Of a DNA stretch of 64,000 nt, positions 15,824 to 28,223 are shown in pieces. Within the stretch, counting starts at the first letter, position 1; every line of letters starts with the position of its first letter. The DNA comes from Arabidopsis thaliana (Eukaryota; Streptophyta; Magnoliopsida; Brassicales; Brassicaceae). The translations under genes were made by a program, and so were the position numbers. Location: positions 12,772,101-12,836,100 of the forward strand of contig NC_003074.8 of NCBI RefSeq assembly GCF_000001735.4, in the 5' to 3' direction. The notes below the pieces were generated by a model. That model was not told the origin of the DNA, ran no database searches, and was given only the letters and a program-made list of their open reading frames with translations.

Positions 15824-18800
15824 TTACGATGAAATAGAATCCAGGTGCAGAGCTGAAAAAATTACAGGAGGGATGAAAGAATAAAATTTGAAATGTTCAT
15901 GTTGTTGCAGATGGCCTTTTGCAAGAGTGTCCGCTGGCTTATTGTTCCTTCTGTTAATCCACAGAAACCTACATTCCTGAAATCTTCTCTTCCAAGCTTG
16001 AATATCTCTAATCCAATTATAAACATCAAAACGAGCTTTTCCTTCATTAAGAATCTGATAAACCTCAATATTATCTCCTTCAAAGCATACTTTCGTATGA
16101 CCGTGACTCCAACAGCTTTGCATTGCAATAATGAGTGCTTGTAGTGCACTCTCCAGGGCATTGTTAGTGTGTTTCCCTTTTGCTTGACCACCACCAATAA
16201 ACTGACCGTGCTCATCCCTTATTACCCAACCGGCTTTGCTATTGATGATCGTACTGTAGGAGCCGTCATAGTTGCATTTCTTCCATCCACACACAGGTCT
16301 TGTCCAACGATTGGCAGCATACCGATTTGAATGTCTCCGAGAAAGAGGGTTTATGACTTGTACCCGGTCCTCAATATCCTGCCATTCGAGAGCATCCTGC
16401 TTTGCTAATTGAACTGTAACTTCCCACGGGATATGCTTTTGTTGAAAAGTCAAAATGTTTCTACTTCTCCATAAACGCCACAGAATCCAGAAGGGGAGTT
16501 GTCTCCAGTAGTTTGTTGTAGATGGATTAAAGGTGAACATGGCTCTGAACTTTTCCTCCAAAGTCACAATAGAGTCCTGAAAAATCAGATTTGGTAAACC
16601 TGCTCCTCGCCAAGTAGCTTTTGCATAATCACATTCAAAAAATAGATGTTGAGATGTTTCCTCGTCACGGCAGCAACGTTTGCAAATAGACTGTTTATTA
16701 ATGTGTCGGTATCTAAGCATCTCTCCTGTTGCAATGGCTCCTGAAAGGATTTTCCAGCAGAAGTGTTTGATTTTAGGCGCTGTTTTTGTCTTCCAAAGCA
16801 GTTGTTTCAATTTGATGTCTCCTGGAGGAGGATGAGTCCCCGTGGTTCCCGGAAGGTGAGTTGCTAGCCAATACGCAGATTTCACAGTATACATACCATC
16901 CTTTGTGTAGTGCCAACCTATTAAGTCATCTCTAGCAGTGCTGCAAACCTTGATCGATTTTATTGTTTCCACATCTTCTGCAACTACCCATCTTTAAAGC
17001 TTTTGCGAGTCCCAATCTGATTTGGTTGCATTTAGGAGATCACTAACCAGTAGTTGCTCAGGTGCATCCTCCTGCTTATAAGGTGCTCGTGGGCTGTGAA
17101 GAGGTAACCAAGGGTCCAACCAAGCATTAATTAGGCTGCCGTCACCGACACAGCACCGCAGGCCCTTTTTAAGAAGATTTCTGCCATGAAGAATGGATTT
17201 CCATACAAAAGAGGCCCGTCGTCCTTGAACAGCATTCATGACATTAGTCTCCGGGAAATATCGTCCTCTAAGTACTCTTGCCATCAAACAATTCGGGTGC
17301 TGAAGTAGATGCCAAGTTTGTTTACCAAGCAAAGCAAGATTGAAATTCTCAAGTTCCTTAAAACCTAGGCCTCCTTCTTTTTTTGGTATGCTCATTCGCT
17401 TCCATGTAAACCAATGCATTCCTTTTGTTTCATTTCCCGAACTCCACCAAAACCTTGCTAGGAGGCTATCAATCTCTTCACAGACCTCCTTTGTTAATTT
17501 GAAGATGTTCATGGAGTAAACAGGCATTGCAAGAGCAACAGCTTTGAGTAACACTTCTTTACCGCCCTGGGATAAGAACTTTTTACTCCAACCTTGAGTT
17601 TTATCCTTCACCTTTTCAATAATGTAGTTGAAGAGTTCTTTCTTCTTTTTGTTGAACTGTTCTGGAAGCCCGAGATACTTACCCTCGCCTCCTTCATTAT
17701 GGATTCCAAGTAGATGCCTCATTCTTCTCTTTGTATCTGGCTTAACAAACCGACCAAACGTAATCGCTGATTTTCGCAAATTCACGGCCTGTCCCGAAAC
17801 TTCTTCTTAGCTACTTAAAACTTCTTTAATGGCAGTACAGGAGCGTTGATTCGCGAGCGTAAAGAAAATCGAATCATCTGCAAAAAGGAGATGAGAGATA
17901 AAAGGTCCTTGGGTACTTAGGCGGATCCCTTTCAGCTTTTTATTGATCTCAGCTTGCTTTATCATATGCGACAAGACCTCTGCACATAAGATGAATAAAT
18001 ATGGCGAGAGCGGGTCTCCGTGGCGTATTCCTCTTTCAGGTTTGATTGTACCATGCGGCGAACCATTTATCAGAACCGAAAATCTTACCATCGTTACACA
18101 TATCATGATCCGTTCTATCCACTTTGTGTTAAACCCCATCTGTCTCATTGTCTCCTCGAGGAAATCCCATTCAAGGCGATCGTAAGCCTTGGTGATGTCT
18201 GTTTTTAGTGCCATGTACGAGTTAGCTTGTCGCTTTCTCGCTTTGAGAGCATAGTAGACTTCATGAGCAATGATTGCATTGTTAGTGATTAGGCGACCTG
18301 GGACAAAAGCGGCTTGGTTTTCTGTGATTGCTCCTCCAAGATGCTTCTTAAGTCTATTCACCAAGATTTTAGAGATAATTTTGTAGCTAACATTGCATAA
18401 GGCGATAGGACGAAATTTTGCTATTGTAGTTGGAGTCTCTACTTTAGGTATCAGACAAAGATTGGTATGGTTATGTCTTTCATCTAGCTCTGACCTCTCA
18501 AAGAATCTTGTTACCTCATCAATCACTTTCTGTTTGATATCCGGCCAAAACTGCTGATAAAAATCTGCTGTGAAGCCATCTGGATCAGGCGTCCTTGATG
18601 GTGCCACTGAAAAAACTGATTCTTCAATTTCCAACTCTGTCACCGGTCTGATCAAATCCTCATTTATCTCATCTGTGATCTTTTGTTGGAACCCTTGAAA
18701 CACATCAGCATAGCGAAGACTTGTATTTGGTGTCGACTTGTAAAGATCATCGAAATAATTTATTGCGACTTTGGCAATATTTTCGTCACCTCTGCAAATA

Positions 18801-19939
18801 TCCCCATCGCTGTCCTGAACAGATAAAAGGCGATTTCGACAACGTCTCGTTTTAGTTGTTGAGTGAAAGTACCTTGTGTTACGGTCTCCTGCATTTAACC
18901 AGCGGCTTCTGCTCTTTGTCTGCCAATAGATCTCCTCATCCGCATATGCCTGATTTAAATCCTGTCTCATCTGTCTTCTCTCCCTTGGGGTAGCAGTTCC
19001 TGTCGCAATGGCTCGATCAAGCTTATGACGAATAATTTTTATTCTTTCTTCTGCATTCACCCGATTATTCTTTTTCCATCGTGATATTGCTTGTCTGCAT
19101 TCAACCAGCTTACGATTTAAGCTTGAGTCACCTTCAAAACTCCCATTACGTCTATGCCATTGATTAAGAACTACTTGTTTGAAACCCTCTTTGTGTGTAA
19201 GGCGGCTATCATAACTGAAAAATCCTCTTCTCTCTTCTTTCTGGGCTGAGATATTTGTTACCAAAGGGCGATGATCCGATTCTCCATATTCCATGAACAC
19301 CGTTTCTGATTCCGGGAATAACGTATGCCATTCATTGTTAGCCATGGTGCGATCCAAAGAGCAAGTGACATGGTGATCACCTCTCTTTCCTGCCCAAGAA
19401 AACCTATCGCCCACAGACTTTAAATCCGTGAAGTTGCAGCCTCGAACCATGTTCCTAAAGTCCTGGAAGGTTCTTTCTGGTCTAAGTCTACCCCCTCTTT
19501 TTTCTCTATTACTTAAGATCTCATTAAAGTCGCCCATGATAAACCAAGCTGTTCCTTGTCTAGTTGTGTTCAGCCTCTCTAATCTTTCCCAAAGGTGATG
19601 TCTGTGGCTAGGATTCGGGTGACCATAAACAAAAGACAAGTAGAAAGAACCTTCATTACTTTTAACATGGAGATCTACAAGGTTTGAATTACTGAAGCAA
19701 AGGAAAATATCTACAGAGGAATTCCAGAAAACTACTAATCCCCCACTTAACCCATCAGGAGGAACAGTTACATGATTACAAAAGCCTAACTCAGCCCCCA
19801 CATCCCTAATGCGATCATCTTGTTGTTTTGTTTCGGATAGGCAAATTATGTCCAGGAGATTCTTCCGACAAATCTCCTTTTGGCGTCGAACTGTAAGGTC
19901 ATTGCCAAGCCCTTGACAGTTCCAGCAGGTTGTCCTCAT
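15824..19939 (-). pseudogene. LINE ORF2: endonuclease, reverse transcriptase, RNase H
   Basis: ORF2 protein nicks target DNA, primes cDNA synthesis there and copies the element. One frame of 1371 codons runs throughout, with only two internal stops, a TAG near 17,807 and a TAA near 16,992. Domains: AP-type endonuclease at residues 1-225 (WNCQGLG, SETK, GDFNE, SDHRPL); reverse transcriptase at about 470-700 (KTDITKAYDRLEW, GDPLSPYLF, LLFADDS); zf-RVT (CKRC...HLFFEC) around 1090; RNase H at the end (NYDGSYS, ALESALQAL, ADTLAKG). The usual APGPDG motif before the RT reads TPDPDG. The start ATG (19,937-19,939) overlaps the ORF1 stop as ATGA, which suggests translation of ORF2 by reinitiation or coupling. 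Both catalytic Asp motifs of the RT are kept, so the two stops are the main visible defects. Confidence 0.92.
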
Positions 19940-20459
19940 GAAGGAAGTGGTGGTTCTGGGCCCACCGCGCCTCCCACCAAGTTAGGCTCACTTATCTTGG
20001 AGCCGCTACCTTCTCCCGCTTCACGGACGGTGATCTTGTGCAATCCGTCGCCTTCTGCATTTTCCAGAGTGTCCTCTCTCTTTCGTTTTCCCCGATCAGA
20101 TGCAGTGGCAGTATCAGGGTTGATGACTCCTGCAGATTCCATTAAGGCCAAAGGATAAATGATATGAGACTCTGCAGAAGTACCTCTTCTGGTTGCAGCA
20201 CCCATTGGATCATCATATGTTTCACCATTTTGTTTTTCACCACTAGACATGTCAGAGCTTCCAAAGTCCACCAAGGCATCATGGGTTGGATCAATGTCTG
20301 AAAGTGCATCCGTTTCATACTCATTTGCAACGGCATTTTCTCCTGGAGCATTCTCTTGTCGGTTATCATTGGCTTAGTTTCCTTCATGTTCTGGCTCCAT
20401 AGGTTCATCTTCATTGATTTCACGGATTATGACGCCATGATTATGGTTAGGCATGACCA

Positions 20460-20592
20460 CGGTTACGGTTACGGTTTATTAACCACCGGTTATGGTTATA
20501 AAATTTTTTTTAACCTTAACCTTAACCGCTGAATATACGGTTAAAACGGTTACGGTTAAATACGGTTAAGGTTAAATACGGTTACGGTTATT
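20460..20592. repeat. hAT subterminal repeats, left end
   Basis: More than ten copies of (A)CGGTTA / TAACCG in both orientations directly inside the left terminal repeat. Subterminal short motifs of this kind are transposase binding sites in Ac-like elements; binding here is inference. Confidence 0.85.
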
Positions 20593-20833
20593 TGATAATT
20601 ATAATACAATTAATATATAAAGCAAAATATTATATTTTCTTAAATAATTTTCTTTTTAAAAGAATAATTATATAAACTATTTTTTAAACAAATAAATAAA
20701 CTAAGAAATGATTAAGATACTATTTAAGTGAAATAGTTATGTAATTAGAAAAATGAAGAATTCCAAAAATTCATATTTATTAATTATAACAATGTTTATT
20801 AAGCTAACTAAAACAAATAATAGAAAATAAACT

Positions 20834-22870
20834 TTAATCACTATCTTCTGATCTCGTTGATGATACATCACTATCAATATCTTCTAATTCTTCTTCATTC
20901 TCTCGAAGGAATTCTTGTTGTCTATATCCGGCTTTGGTCCAATCGTCAAGACATGCTTGAGCTTCAAGAGAATCTGGACTCATTCTTGATCGAGTTTCAT
21001 CTAGTATTTGACCTCCCATGCTAAAAGCTCGCTCGACGGAAACTGTAAAAACGGGTGAAGAAAGAACGTCTTTTGCGATCATGGCTAAAATTGGATATTG
21101 AGATTGATGACTCTTCCACCAATGAATGATTTGAAAGTTATTGCCTGCATCTGCATCACTAAACTCAAAATTAGTAGATAAATATTTTTCAAGTTCAGCA
21201 TTATTACCTTGTGATGGTCGTTGCCTTTTACGTCGCCGCATTCTTTCTACAAGACTTAACGTAGAAGTTGATAACATATCATTTTGTAGAGATGATTCAG
21301 TTCCTTGTGGTACCAAATGCTCATGTAATCTATAATATTCATCATACAAATTTTCTATGTCTTTTCTTGAGTTGGAAATAATGCTTGGGACATTAATACT
21401 ATCAGACAAATGCAATAGATCATAATATGCGATGAGGTAATCATATAAACCATCAAATTTAGTTCGAAGATCAAAAACACATGCAAGCAAATTAAGAGAT
21501 GGGATTTCTCTATAGTATTTTAACCATTTATCTCTCATACTAGTTATGCATGATGACAAAACAGTATTATTTTCATGTTCATGCATCACATCAGCAATAT
21601 TAACACATTCATATAAAAGTACATGACTAGTAGGATAATAAACACCGGATAATAAAAATGTTGCATCATTAAAACATTTTAATAACTTTAAAAGTGCATT
21701 ACAATCATCCCAATGAGTGGGCCATAAAGTTAAAGAACTGCAATTTTGTTGAATAAAACTACACAATAAATCTTTATAACCAATAGAATCAACAAGCATA
21801 TCATATGTTGAATTCCAACGAGTAGGAACATCTCGAGAAAACCTTTTGGGGGATACATTATGCATTTTACAAAATCGAAACCATTTTTCTTTAATTGTGG
21901 ATGACCCCATAAATAATTCAAAGCAGTTTTAATTGGAGAAATAAGATTATTTTGAGAAACCAATAAACCATCTTGAACACATAAATTTAAAACATGACAA
22001 ATGCATCGAACATGAAAATATTTTCCTCCTAAAATAGGACTACAATTATTTATTAATTCATCAATGGAAGCCGTATTAGCGGATGCATTATCAAAAGAAA
22101 TAGAAAATATTTTGTTTGTTAAATTATATTCTTCTAAAATTATTTTTATTAATTTAAAAATATTATCAGATGTATGTCTTTCATCAAAAACTCGAAAAGC
22201 AATAATTCTCTTTTGAATAATCCAATCACTATCAAGCCAATAAGAAGTAATACCCATATAATGATGAATTTGCCACTGATCACTCCAAATATCAGAGCAT
22301 ATTGAAACATTATTAGGTAAACCAGAAAACAAACATTCTAAATCTTTTTTTTATTTTTTGATAAAGTGATTTTAATGTACGAGTAAGAGTAGTTCGAGGA
22401 ACTCTCTTAGCTTGAGGATTTAATGCTTTTTGGCAATAATTATTAAAACCTAGTTTCTCACCAAAGCTAAATGAAAGGTGGTCAACAGCAACATATTTTG
22501 CTAATTCTTCTCGATTTCTTTTATCAGAATAATGAAAATTCGAAAGATTAGCAAAAGTAGCATTTTGAGTTTCTCCACCATATTTTTCAGGATGATTGTT
22601 AACCAAATGATATCTATATGATCCATATCCTAAACCTGATTTCCAAAAAAAACTTTTATTGCAGTAATTACAACATGCTTTCATTGTTCCATCAATTTTT
22701 TCTTTTCGAAAGTGTAACTTGAAAATATCGGAAGCATTCAGACGTTGATTTACTGAGCTTGTGTTAGCTTGTTCTTCAGTTTCACTTTCTTGAGTATTGA
22801 TGGCTGGTGTTGAGTTATGAACATCTTCTATCGGTGTGCACATGTTAGATCGAAATGAATCAGAAAACAT
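20834..22870 (-). pseudogene. hAT (Ac-like) transposase with BED finger, two frameshifts
   Basis: hAT transposases excise and insert the element by a cut-and-paste reaction. The start at 22,870 (MFSDSFRSNM) precedes a BED zinc finger (CNYCNKSFFWK...RYHLVNNH, residues about 65-93). The catalytic part shows DIWSDQWQIHHYMGIT, FDNASANT, CICHVLNLCVQDG and VPTRWNSTYDML. The C-terminus has the dimerisation motif (LEKYLS, WWKSHQSQYPILAMIAKDVLSSPVFTVSVERAFS in consecutive parts) and ends in an acidic EDIDSDVSSTRSEDSD tail. The frame shifts near 22,350 at an A8 run and again near 21,900 at a G4 run; both are single-base slips at homopolymers. Otherwise the reading frame is open. Confidence 0.92.
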
Positions 22871-23567
22871 TTTTAAACAAAATAAATAAAGCTCAAAAAT
22901 ATGATAAATTAACGTTGGATGAAGTAAAAAGAATAATCCTTGTTTTCAAAAATTTTAGCATATGAAACAATGGAAACAATATTTATAAGAAAATTGGTTG
23001 CTATATTTATGGCAAAAATCTTTAGAAATTTTTAAAATTAAACAAACGAAAAGAAGAAACGTGCGAGTTTGGTTGCCTTATTATTGTTGTGTTTGGTATC
23101 CACATATTCTTATCTGTTTATTATGTCGAGAGTGTTCCTATTTTTCGCAGCTAATCTAGCTTAGTCAAAGACGAAGTCTGAATGTGAGATTCAAAATTAG
23201 ATTTTAAATGAACGCTGAATGTGACGTGTGTTAGGGTTGGACTGTTGGTGACTTTATCATAAACGGCTATATTATTAGTTTCCAAAATTTGTCCTACTCT
23301 TTAACGTGGGTTAGCTTTTTATGCAAACAAATTAATATAAGTATTTCACATTTATTTTTTAATATGATAAGTCTAACAATAAATTGAAAACAATTTTGGT
23401 GAATGTATTTTTAAAAGCCTAATTGCTACTCTATCGTTAGTTTTTTATTTGTACCGTATCATTATTCATTCACTTATAATCATTCATATAATTATATTGC
23501 TACAATCAAATTCTTTTATATTTAAAAAAAATAAAAAAAATAAAAAACATATCATATTTTTACGATT

Positions 23568-23751
23568 AACCGTGCGGTTAACCAACGGTTTTAATACAGT
23601 TACGGTTAATTAACGGTTACGGTTAGTATATTTTTTAACCGTAAATAATATATTTTTACGGTTAATGGTTACGGTTATTAACCGTTTTATACGGTTACGG
23701 TCCGGTTACGGTTTAAAAACGGTCCGGTTACGGGCGGTTACGGTTAGGTTT
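23568..23751. repeat. hAT subterminal repeats, right end
   Basis: Dense CGGTTACGGTTA and CGGTCCGGTTACGG units just inside the right terminal repeat, mirroring the left end but longer. Confidence 0.85.
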
Positions 23752-24787
23752 TGGTCATGCCTAATTATGGTATGTCTGCGGGTGTTCCTCGTCGTCATCA
23801 TCATCATCAGCTTGCTCTTCACCACCATTTTGAATCAAACAGGCACCAAAGTCGTGTGTTAACATTCCACATACCTCACAGAAACCACGGAGACGCTCAT
23901 ATCTAAACCTGAGGAGAGTGTTGACGCCAGCCGTGAATTGGAAATGTCGTTGGAAGCGAAGAGGGTGGGTGATATCCCAATGTAGAAGAACCCTGGCAAA
24001 GTCCATTCTGGCTACAACTTCCACATTGAAATCAGTATCCAACACTTGACCCAAAGCTCTGCCAATGTGCTCAACCACACCTCGATTGAGAAATTGGAAA
24101 GGGATTCCTCTAATCTGAACCCAGAAAGGGATAAAAGGGAAGAGAGGAATCTGAGGTTCCCATCGCTGAAGAAGAATCATCCAATCGTTGAAAGCCCAGG
24201 GACCACGACGTAGCACCGTTTCGAGAGACTCCTCTAACGTAAAGATGAAATGAAACTGGCGTCCTTCCATGATTCTGCCATGGACAAGCCCGCTCTGACC
24301 CCAGATTCGAGGCATAGATGCTACAATGGAACGGAGATTTTGCCTTCTGGGCATAACCGGCCGGCCAAACAGGATGAAGCGGTTTTCTGCAACCGCATGA
24401 TTCACAATGTCTTCCGGTAGAGCAAAAGGAATGTCATCAACTCCCAAATTGATGTCTTGAACCGCACGACGGAGATTGTCTGCCATTTGTGATAGAGGTT
24501 GGTAGAATCGTAAAGGGAAGTGGTTTGGAGGTTTAAGAGAGATGAGATTTGTGGATTCTGGGATTGTAAATCGAAACTTTAATAGAACGTTGCCTGAAGC
24601 CGAAGAAGTAGCATCACGATGAATCGTGGATTCCACCGTGGAGATAACTACCAGGGAGTGGGCGGTGAAGAAACAGACCACTTTCCCAGCGAATTCCCTG
24701 TAAACCGTCACCAAAGGGGTGACAAAGAGATAGTAAAGTAACCGTCGACAGATCGCCTTATCTGTCGCCATCGTCATGTCGCAACTC

Positions 24788-24800
24788 ACCAAAAGATTGT
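24788..24800. repeat. LINE target site duplication, 5' side
   Basis: ACCAAAAGATTGT, identical to 15,778-15,790. It marks the 5' limit of the LINE. Confidence 0.9.
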
Positions 24801-26074
24801 GTTATTGAATTGTATTCATATAGAATTATTTTAATTGAAAATCTTTAATACATTTACAAAAAAAATAGTTTTAAGGAAATTATTTTATTATAAATTAAAT
24901 CGCATAAGAATTATCTTGGTATAACACTTGTCTCATCTAGTATTATGTTATAGGAAAATATCAATAGCTATACTCAGATCACAAAGTAGTTAAATATTTA
25001 TACATGTTTTTTTTAATTAGGTGGATAAGAAAGAGATTGATGTTTTGATATTTTTATTCTTGTCTTTTACACACCTAATTGTTTGTTTTTCTCTTTCATA
25101 TCTTTGGATTTTTTTCTACATTATTTCCGGTATTATCTCCGATCACCACTTCTCTTCCAAACTCTCATCTTTCTTCCTTGTCACCTCTATTTCTTCACAA
25201 ATGGATTCTATATCTAAGTCTCTATTTGGGTCATCAACTTCATTATTTTATATGCAACACAATAATTACCAAATAATTAATTACAAATAAAGAGTTGGCA
25301 AAGAAATATAAAACAAGAAAAGGATAGAGAGAAATTACACTAGTTTGGGATGGATTAAACTTTTCATTTGAAGAATTGGGGGTGAAATTATGGTTTTGTA
25401 ATTTAAAGTAAAGATGGAGAGGACATAGAGAAAAAGGAGAAACAGGAGAAAGAGAAGAAGAAGACGTTCAACTTCTATGATAACCTATAAGTTAACCGTG
25501 ATAAACAAATTATCATGATAAATAAATAATTTAATGCATAAGTTAACGATAATAAATAAATTATTAAAATAAATAAACATTTCAATATATATATATACAC
25601 GTTAGTAGATAATGTTCATATAACAAATAATTTTAAAAGATCAATATAAGTTTATAATGTAACTTGTAAAGTTATCGTGATACAATACGATTTGTATTGC
25701 TAATTAAATAAATAATCACCAAAATCACTATCTTTTAATTACCTCTCGTGATGAACAGTGTTTTTACTTATTAATTTATCATGATACAATTTGATTTAGA
25801 TAGTTAAGGAAATAGATAATCATAAAAATCATTGTTTTTATCGCTTCAGATGATGAATAGTATTTCCGACGACAAATGAAGAATGTTATATTTTTACAGT
25901 TAAAACTAAACTATTTATCTTATTATTATTTTTTGTTAGCGCTCACATATAAAAAGGTAATTTTGGTATTAATTAAGTTAGAGGGAAGAAAACTAATAAA
26001 AAATAACATACATAGATTTTTAATTTTTCATTCCTCTATGCATATGAATTAATATAAGCTTATGTTATATTGTA
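24801..26074. other. AT-rich intergenic sequence with a diverged ~100-bp duplication
   Basis: No coding sequence is supported. Positions about 25,673-25,775 and 25,780-25,875 look like two diverged copies of a ~100-bp unit (shared ATC(A/G)TGATACAAT, AATAATCA, TGATGAA). Short open frames near 25,021-25,290 have low-complexity, hydrophobic translations and no family resemblance. Confidence 0.5.
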
Positions 26075-26514
26075 AGGGGATCTGTTGTGGTATCTAATAG
26101 CTCTTTCCAACGAGTATATTAGAAACATATATTCAACATTCAATATAAATAATACAATGACAAAACTAATCCAATGATAACAGCTAGCACATCGGTTTTA
26201 TGATTATCACAAGTTTTTACATGTCTTTACTATACGTGTACGATTACAAAATTTCTGATCTATCAGGAAACTGAATATAAGAAAATGTTTAGAATTCATC
26301 CGCCTAATAAGTTTTTATATTTTTCTTCTATACATGTAAATCAATTTACGTTGTAATATATATGTTGATTAATCAGAATCATATTAGCAGTGTATAATTA
26401 AGCATACTCTAGTTAATTATATTCAATTTTAATTTTTGTACTTCATCCGTTTAAAGAAATATTTTAGATAAAGTCCAAAAATTAAAATATTAGTGATCAT
26501 TTCTCATATATTAA
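26075..26514. repeat. Dispersed repeat R, copy a, first part
   Basis: Matches 51,440-51,890 (shared ATCTAATAGCTCTTTC, AATACAATGACAAAACTAATCC, TTTACGTTGTAATATATATG, ACTTCATCCGTTTAAA). It is cut at 26,514 by the 3' end of Helitron 1. R resumes at 34,217. Confidence 0.8.
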
Positions 26515-26544
26515 CTAGATACGGACCCGCGGTACACCGCGGGT
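26515..26544 (-). other. Helitron 1 3' terminus: hairpin plus CTAG
   Basis: Arms ACCCGCGGT (26,525-26,533) and ACCGCGGGT (26,536-26,544) are perfect reverse complements. The terminal CTAG is at 26,515-26,518, with host A (T on the minus strand) at 26,514. The hairpin acts as the rolling-circle termination signal in Helitrons. Confidence 0.88.
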
Positions 26545-28223
26545 TGAGTATTTGCGTTTGATCGTAATATGATGGTTTTATTGTAATATATGACAGTTAA
26601 ATCATTATGGTTAATTTGCATTTTTCTACTATATATTTATATCTATTGACATGAGTGATTATATTTGTATGTTTCGGTCTGGTTTTGTAAAGTTCCGCAA
26701 ACATGTATAATATTCTATTTATATACATTGTGTGTTTGTACTAATTTATGATTACATGATTATAAGTGTGAATTGTTTTTAAATAACAAAATTATTTTAT
26801 TACATGTAAATTTATATGATTCAATTGGTTTGAAATTTAATTTTTGGATTGTGACTGTAATTATCATTAAACTTACATGTTTGCTCTATATGTATATGGA
26901 GTATATGATGTATTTAAATTTCTACAATAATTTAATTTCTATACTAAATATTTATTATATAATACTAAGATATTTTGACAAAAATAATACTTAGATTAAT
27001 ATAATTTAGGTTGCTTGATGTAATTTATAATGTAACTATAGTATATTGCTAATATTTATGGATACTAACAATAAGAATTGCCTTAAGTGTGATTAAAGCC
27101 TTTGTAATTATTGATAAGTGGTTAAACAATTGATTATGGTGATTAGTTAATTAATTTAATGATACATAATAAAGAAGTCGTTATTTTGTTTTCCTACATT
27201 GTTCTTCATCCAAATAACAGAACATTCAATCGAGTTCTGAGTTTCCTTTCATTCGATTATCAAAAACTGAATGAATTTAATCGAATTCTTCCCGAAATCA
27301 TATCACATCTCACCGATAAGTGTCTTCTTCTACTCACACTGTCTCGACTATGATCCAACCAATTCTATTCAACTGTAAAACTTCTGCAATTTGCATTATC
27401 ACAAAATTCGTAAACCCAGAAGATACTGAGGTTCTCGATTCATTCTGTCTTTGTGTTATACAATCTTTGACATATGATTTATAGATCAATTAAACTGTAT
27501 ATGAAATCAATTATGGTAATCGATAATTCGATTTTAGTTTTGAAATGGCTTTCTCAAACAGAATTAAATGATCATTTGTGCTATTCTATATCTAGCTGCG
27601 AAAGTTGATTATACTGTCAGAGACAGTTCATTTAGTGTATTTGAAACAATAACGTGTGGATTCGAAAACGAAGAACATGAATTGTTAAGGTAGGCAAATC
27701 AGTAAAGATATGTAAATAGATTGGTAGTGTTTGATCCACTATCTTATATGTTTATTAACACAATATTTCAATTACTGCTACTACATGTTCTCATTCAACG
27801 CACAATGCAATCATAGCTGTATAATAGTTTTATGGAACTGGAATATCACTTTTCCGACTAAAACACAGATTAGTACCAAAACTTCAAAATGGAGAACTGA
27901 ACATATAAGTCTGCTATGGTGTGAACATCAAAGTTGAACATATGAGAACATGATTAAAAGTGTAGAGAAATAAAAACAATTTGAAATAGAGGTTCCGTTG
28001 TAGTAATTTTAAATCAGTATCTAACAGGAACATGTTGAATTGTTTCTTCTTTGTTTGGTTCAGCAGAATAATGTAAATAATCCTGTGACATTATAGATCA
28101 AATACTACTTGTTAGTTACTGTGTGGGGGTTTAAAAGCCATAAATGAAAGTATATAAAGTGAATAAAGGTTGATGAAGAATACCTTTCTCAAATGATTGG
28201 AACATAGACTGGCAGCAATGTAA
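26545..28223 (-). other. 3' non-coding part of Helitron 1
   Basis: AT-rich sequence between the helicase stop and the 3' hairpin. No supported reading frames or recognisable motifs are seen. Confidence 0.5.

Larger units (their letters stand above)
20448..23763 (-). mobile_element. Complete hAT element (3316 bp) inserted in LINE ORF1
   Basis: Terminal inverted repeats are TAGGCATGACCA (20,448-20,459) and its exact reverse complement (23,752-23,763). Flanking 8-bp target duplications ATTATGGT at 20,440-20,447 and 23,764-23,771 are identical, as expected for hAT. Both ends carry dense CGGTTACGGTTA-type repeats. A BED-finger transposase is coded inside. Perfect ends and duplications point to a recent insertion. 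Confidence 0.96.
19936..24486 (-). pseudogene. LINE ORF1: DUF4283 and zinc-knuckle RNA-binding protein, split by hAT
   Basis: ORF1 proteins of plant L1 elements bind the element RNA. The reading frame likely begins at the ATG at 24,484-24,486 (MADNLRRAVQDINLG) and shows the DUF4283 pattern (FILFGRPVMP, GRIMEGRQFHFIF, RRGPWAF, WVQIRGIP) followed by a zinc knuckle (FCEVCGMLTHDFGAC) and an acidic run. The hAT element interrupts it after HPQTYHN at 23,764. Coding resumes in the same frame at 20,447-20,440 and runs to the TGA at 19,936-19,938. One internal stop (TAA near 20,375) lies in the C-terminal linker. An open frame upstream of the chosen ATG (to 24,792) is better seen as 5' leader, because it crosses the target duplication. 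Confidence 0.88.
15791..24787 (-). mobile_element. L1-type LINE, near full length, interrupted by a hAT element
   Basis: A plant L1 retrotransposon on the minus strand with ORF1 (DUF4283 plus zinc knuckle) and ORF2 (endonuclease, reverse transcriptase, RNase H), a poly(A) tail at 15,791 and perfect 13-bp target duplications at 15,778-15,790 and 24,788-24,800. The span is 8997 bases; subtracting the hAT element and one hAT target duplication leaves about 5.67 kb, a normal full length. The 5' end begins GAGTTGCGACATGACGATGG. The element has few disabling changes for this window, so it is a comparatively young insertion. Confidence 0.93.

Noticed and set aside
20460..23751. ACGGTTA arrays as interstitial telomere repeats
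   Set aside because: The plant telomere unit TTTAGGG is not present; the arrays sit precisely inside hAT terminal repeats.
24487..24792. LINE ORF1 starting at 24,792
   Set aside because: That start lies within the target duplication outside the LINE; the ATG at 24,486 starts the DUF4283-type sequence.
25021..28000. Short open frames in AT-rich DNA (for example 25,021-25,290, 26,773-26,994, 27,731-27,937)
   Set aside because: Translations are hydrophobic, compositionally biased and match no family; they lie in Helitron 3' sequence or intergenic DNA.
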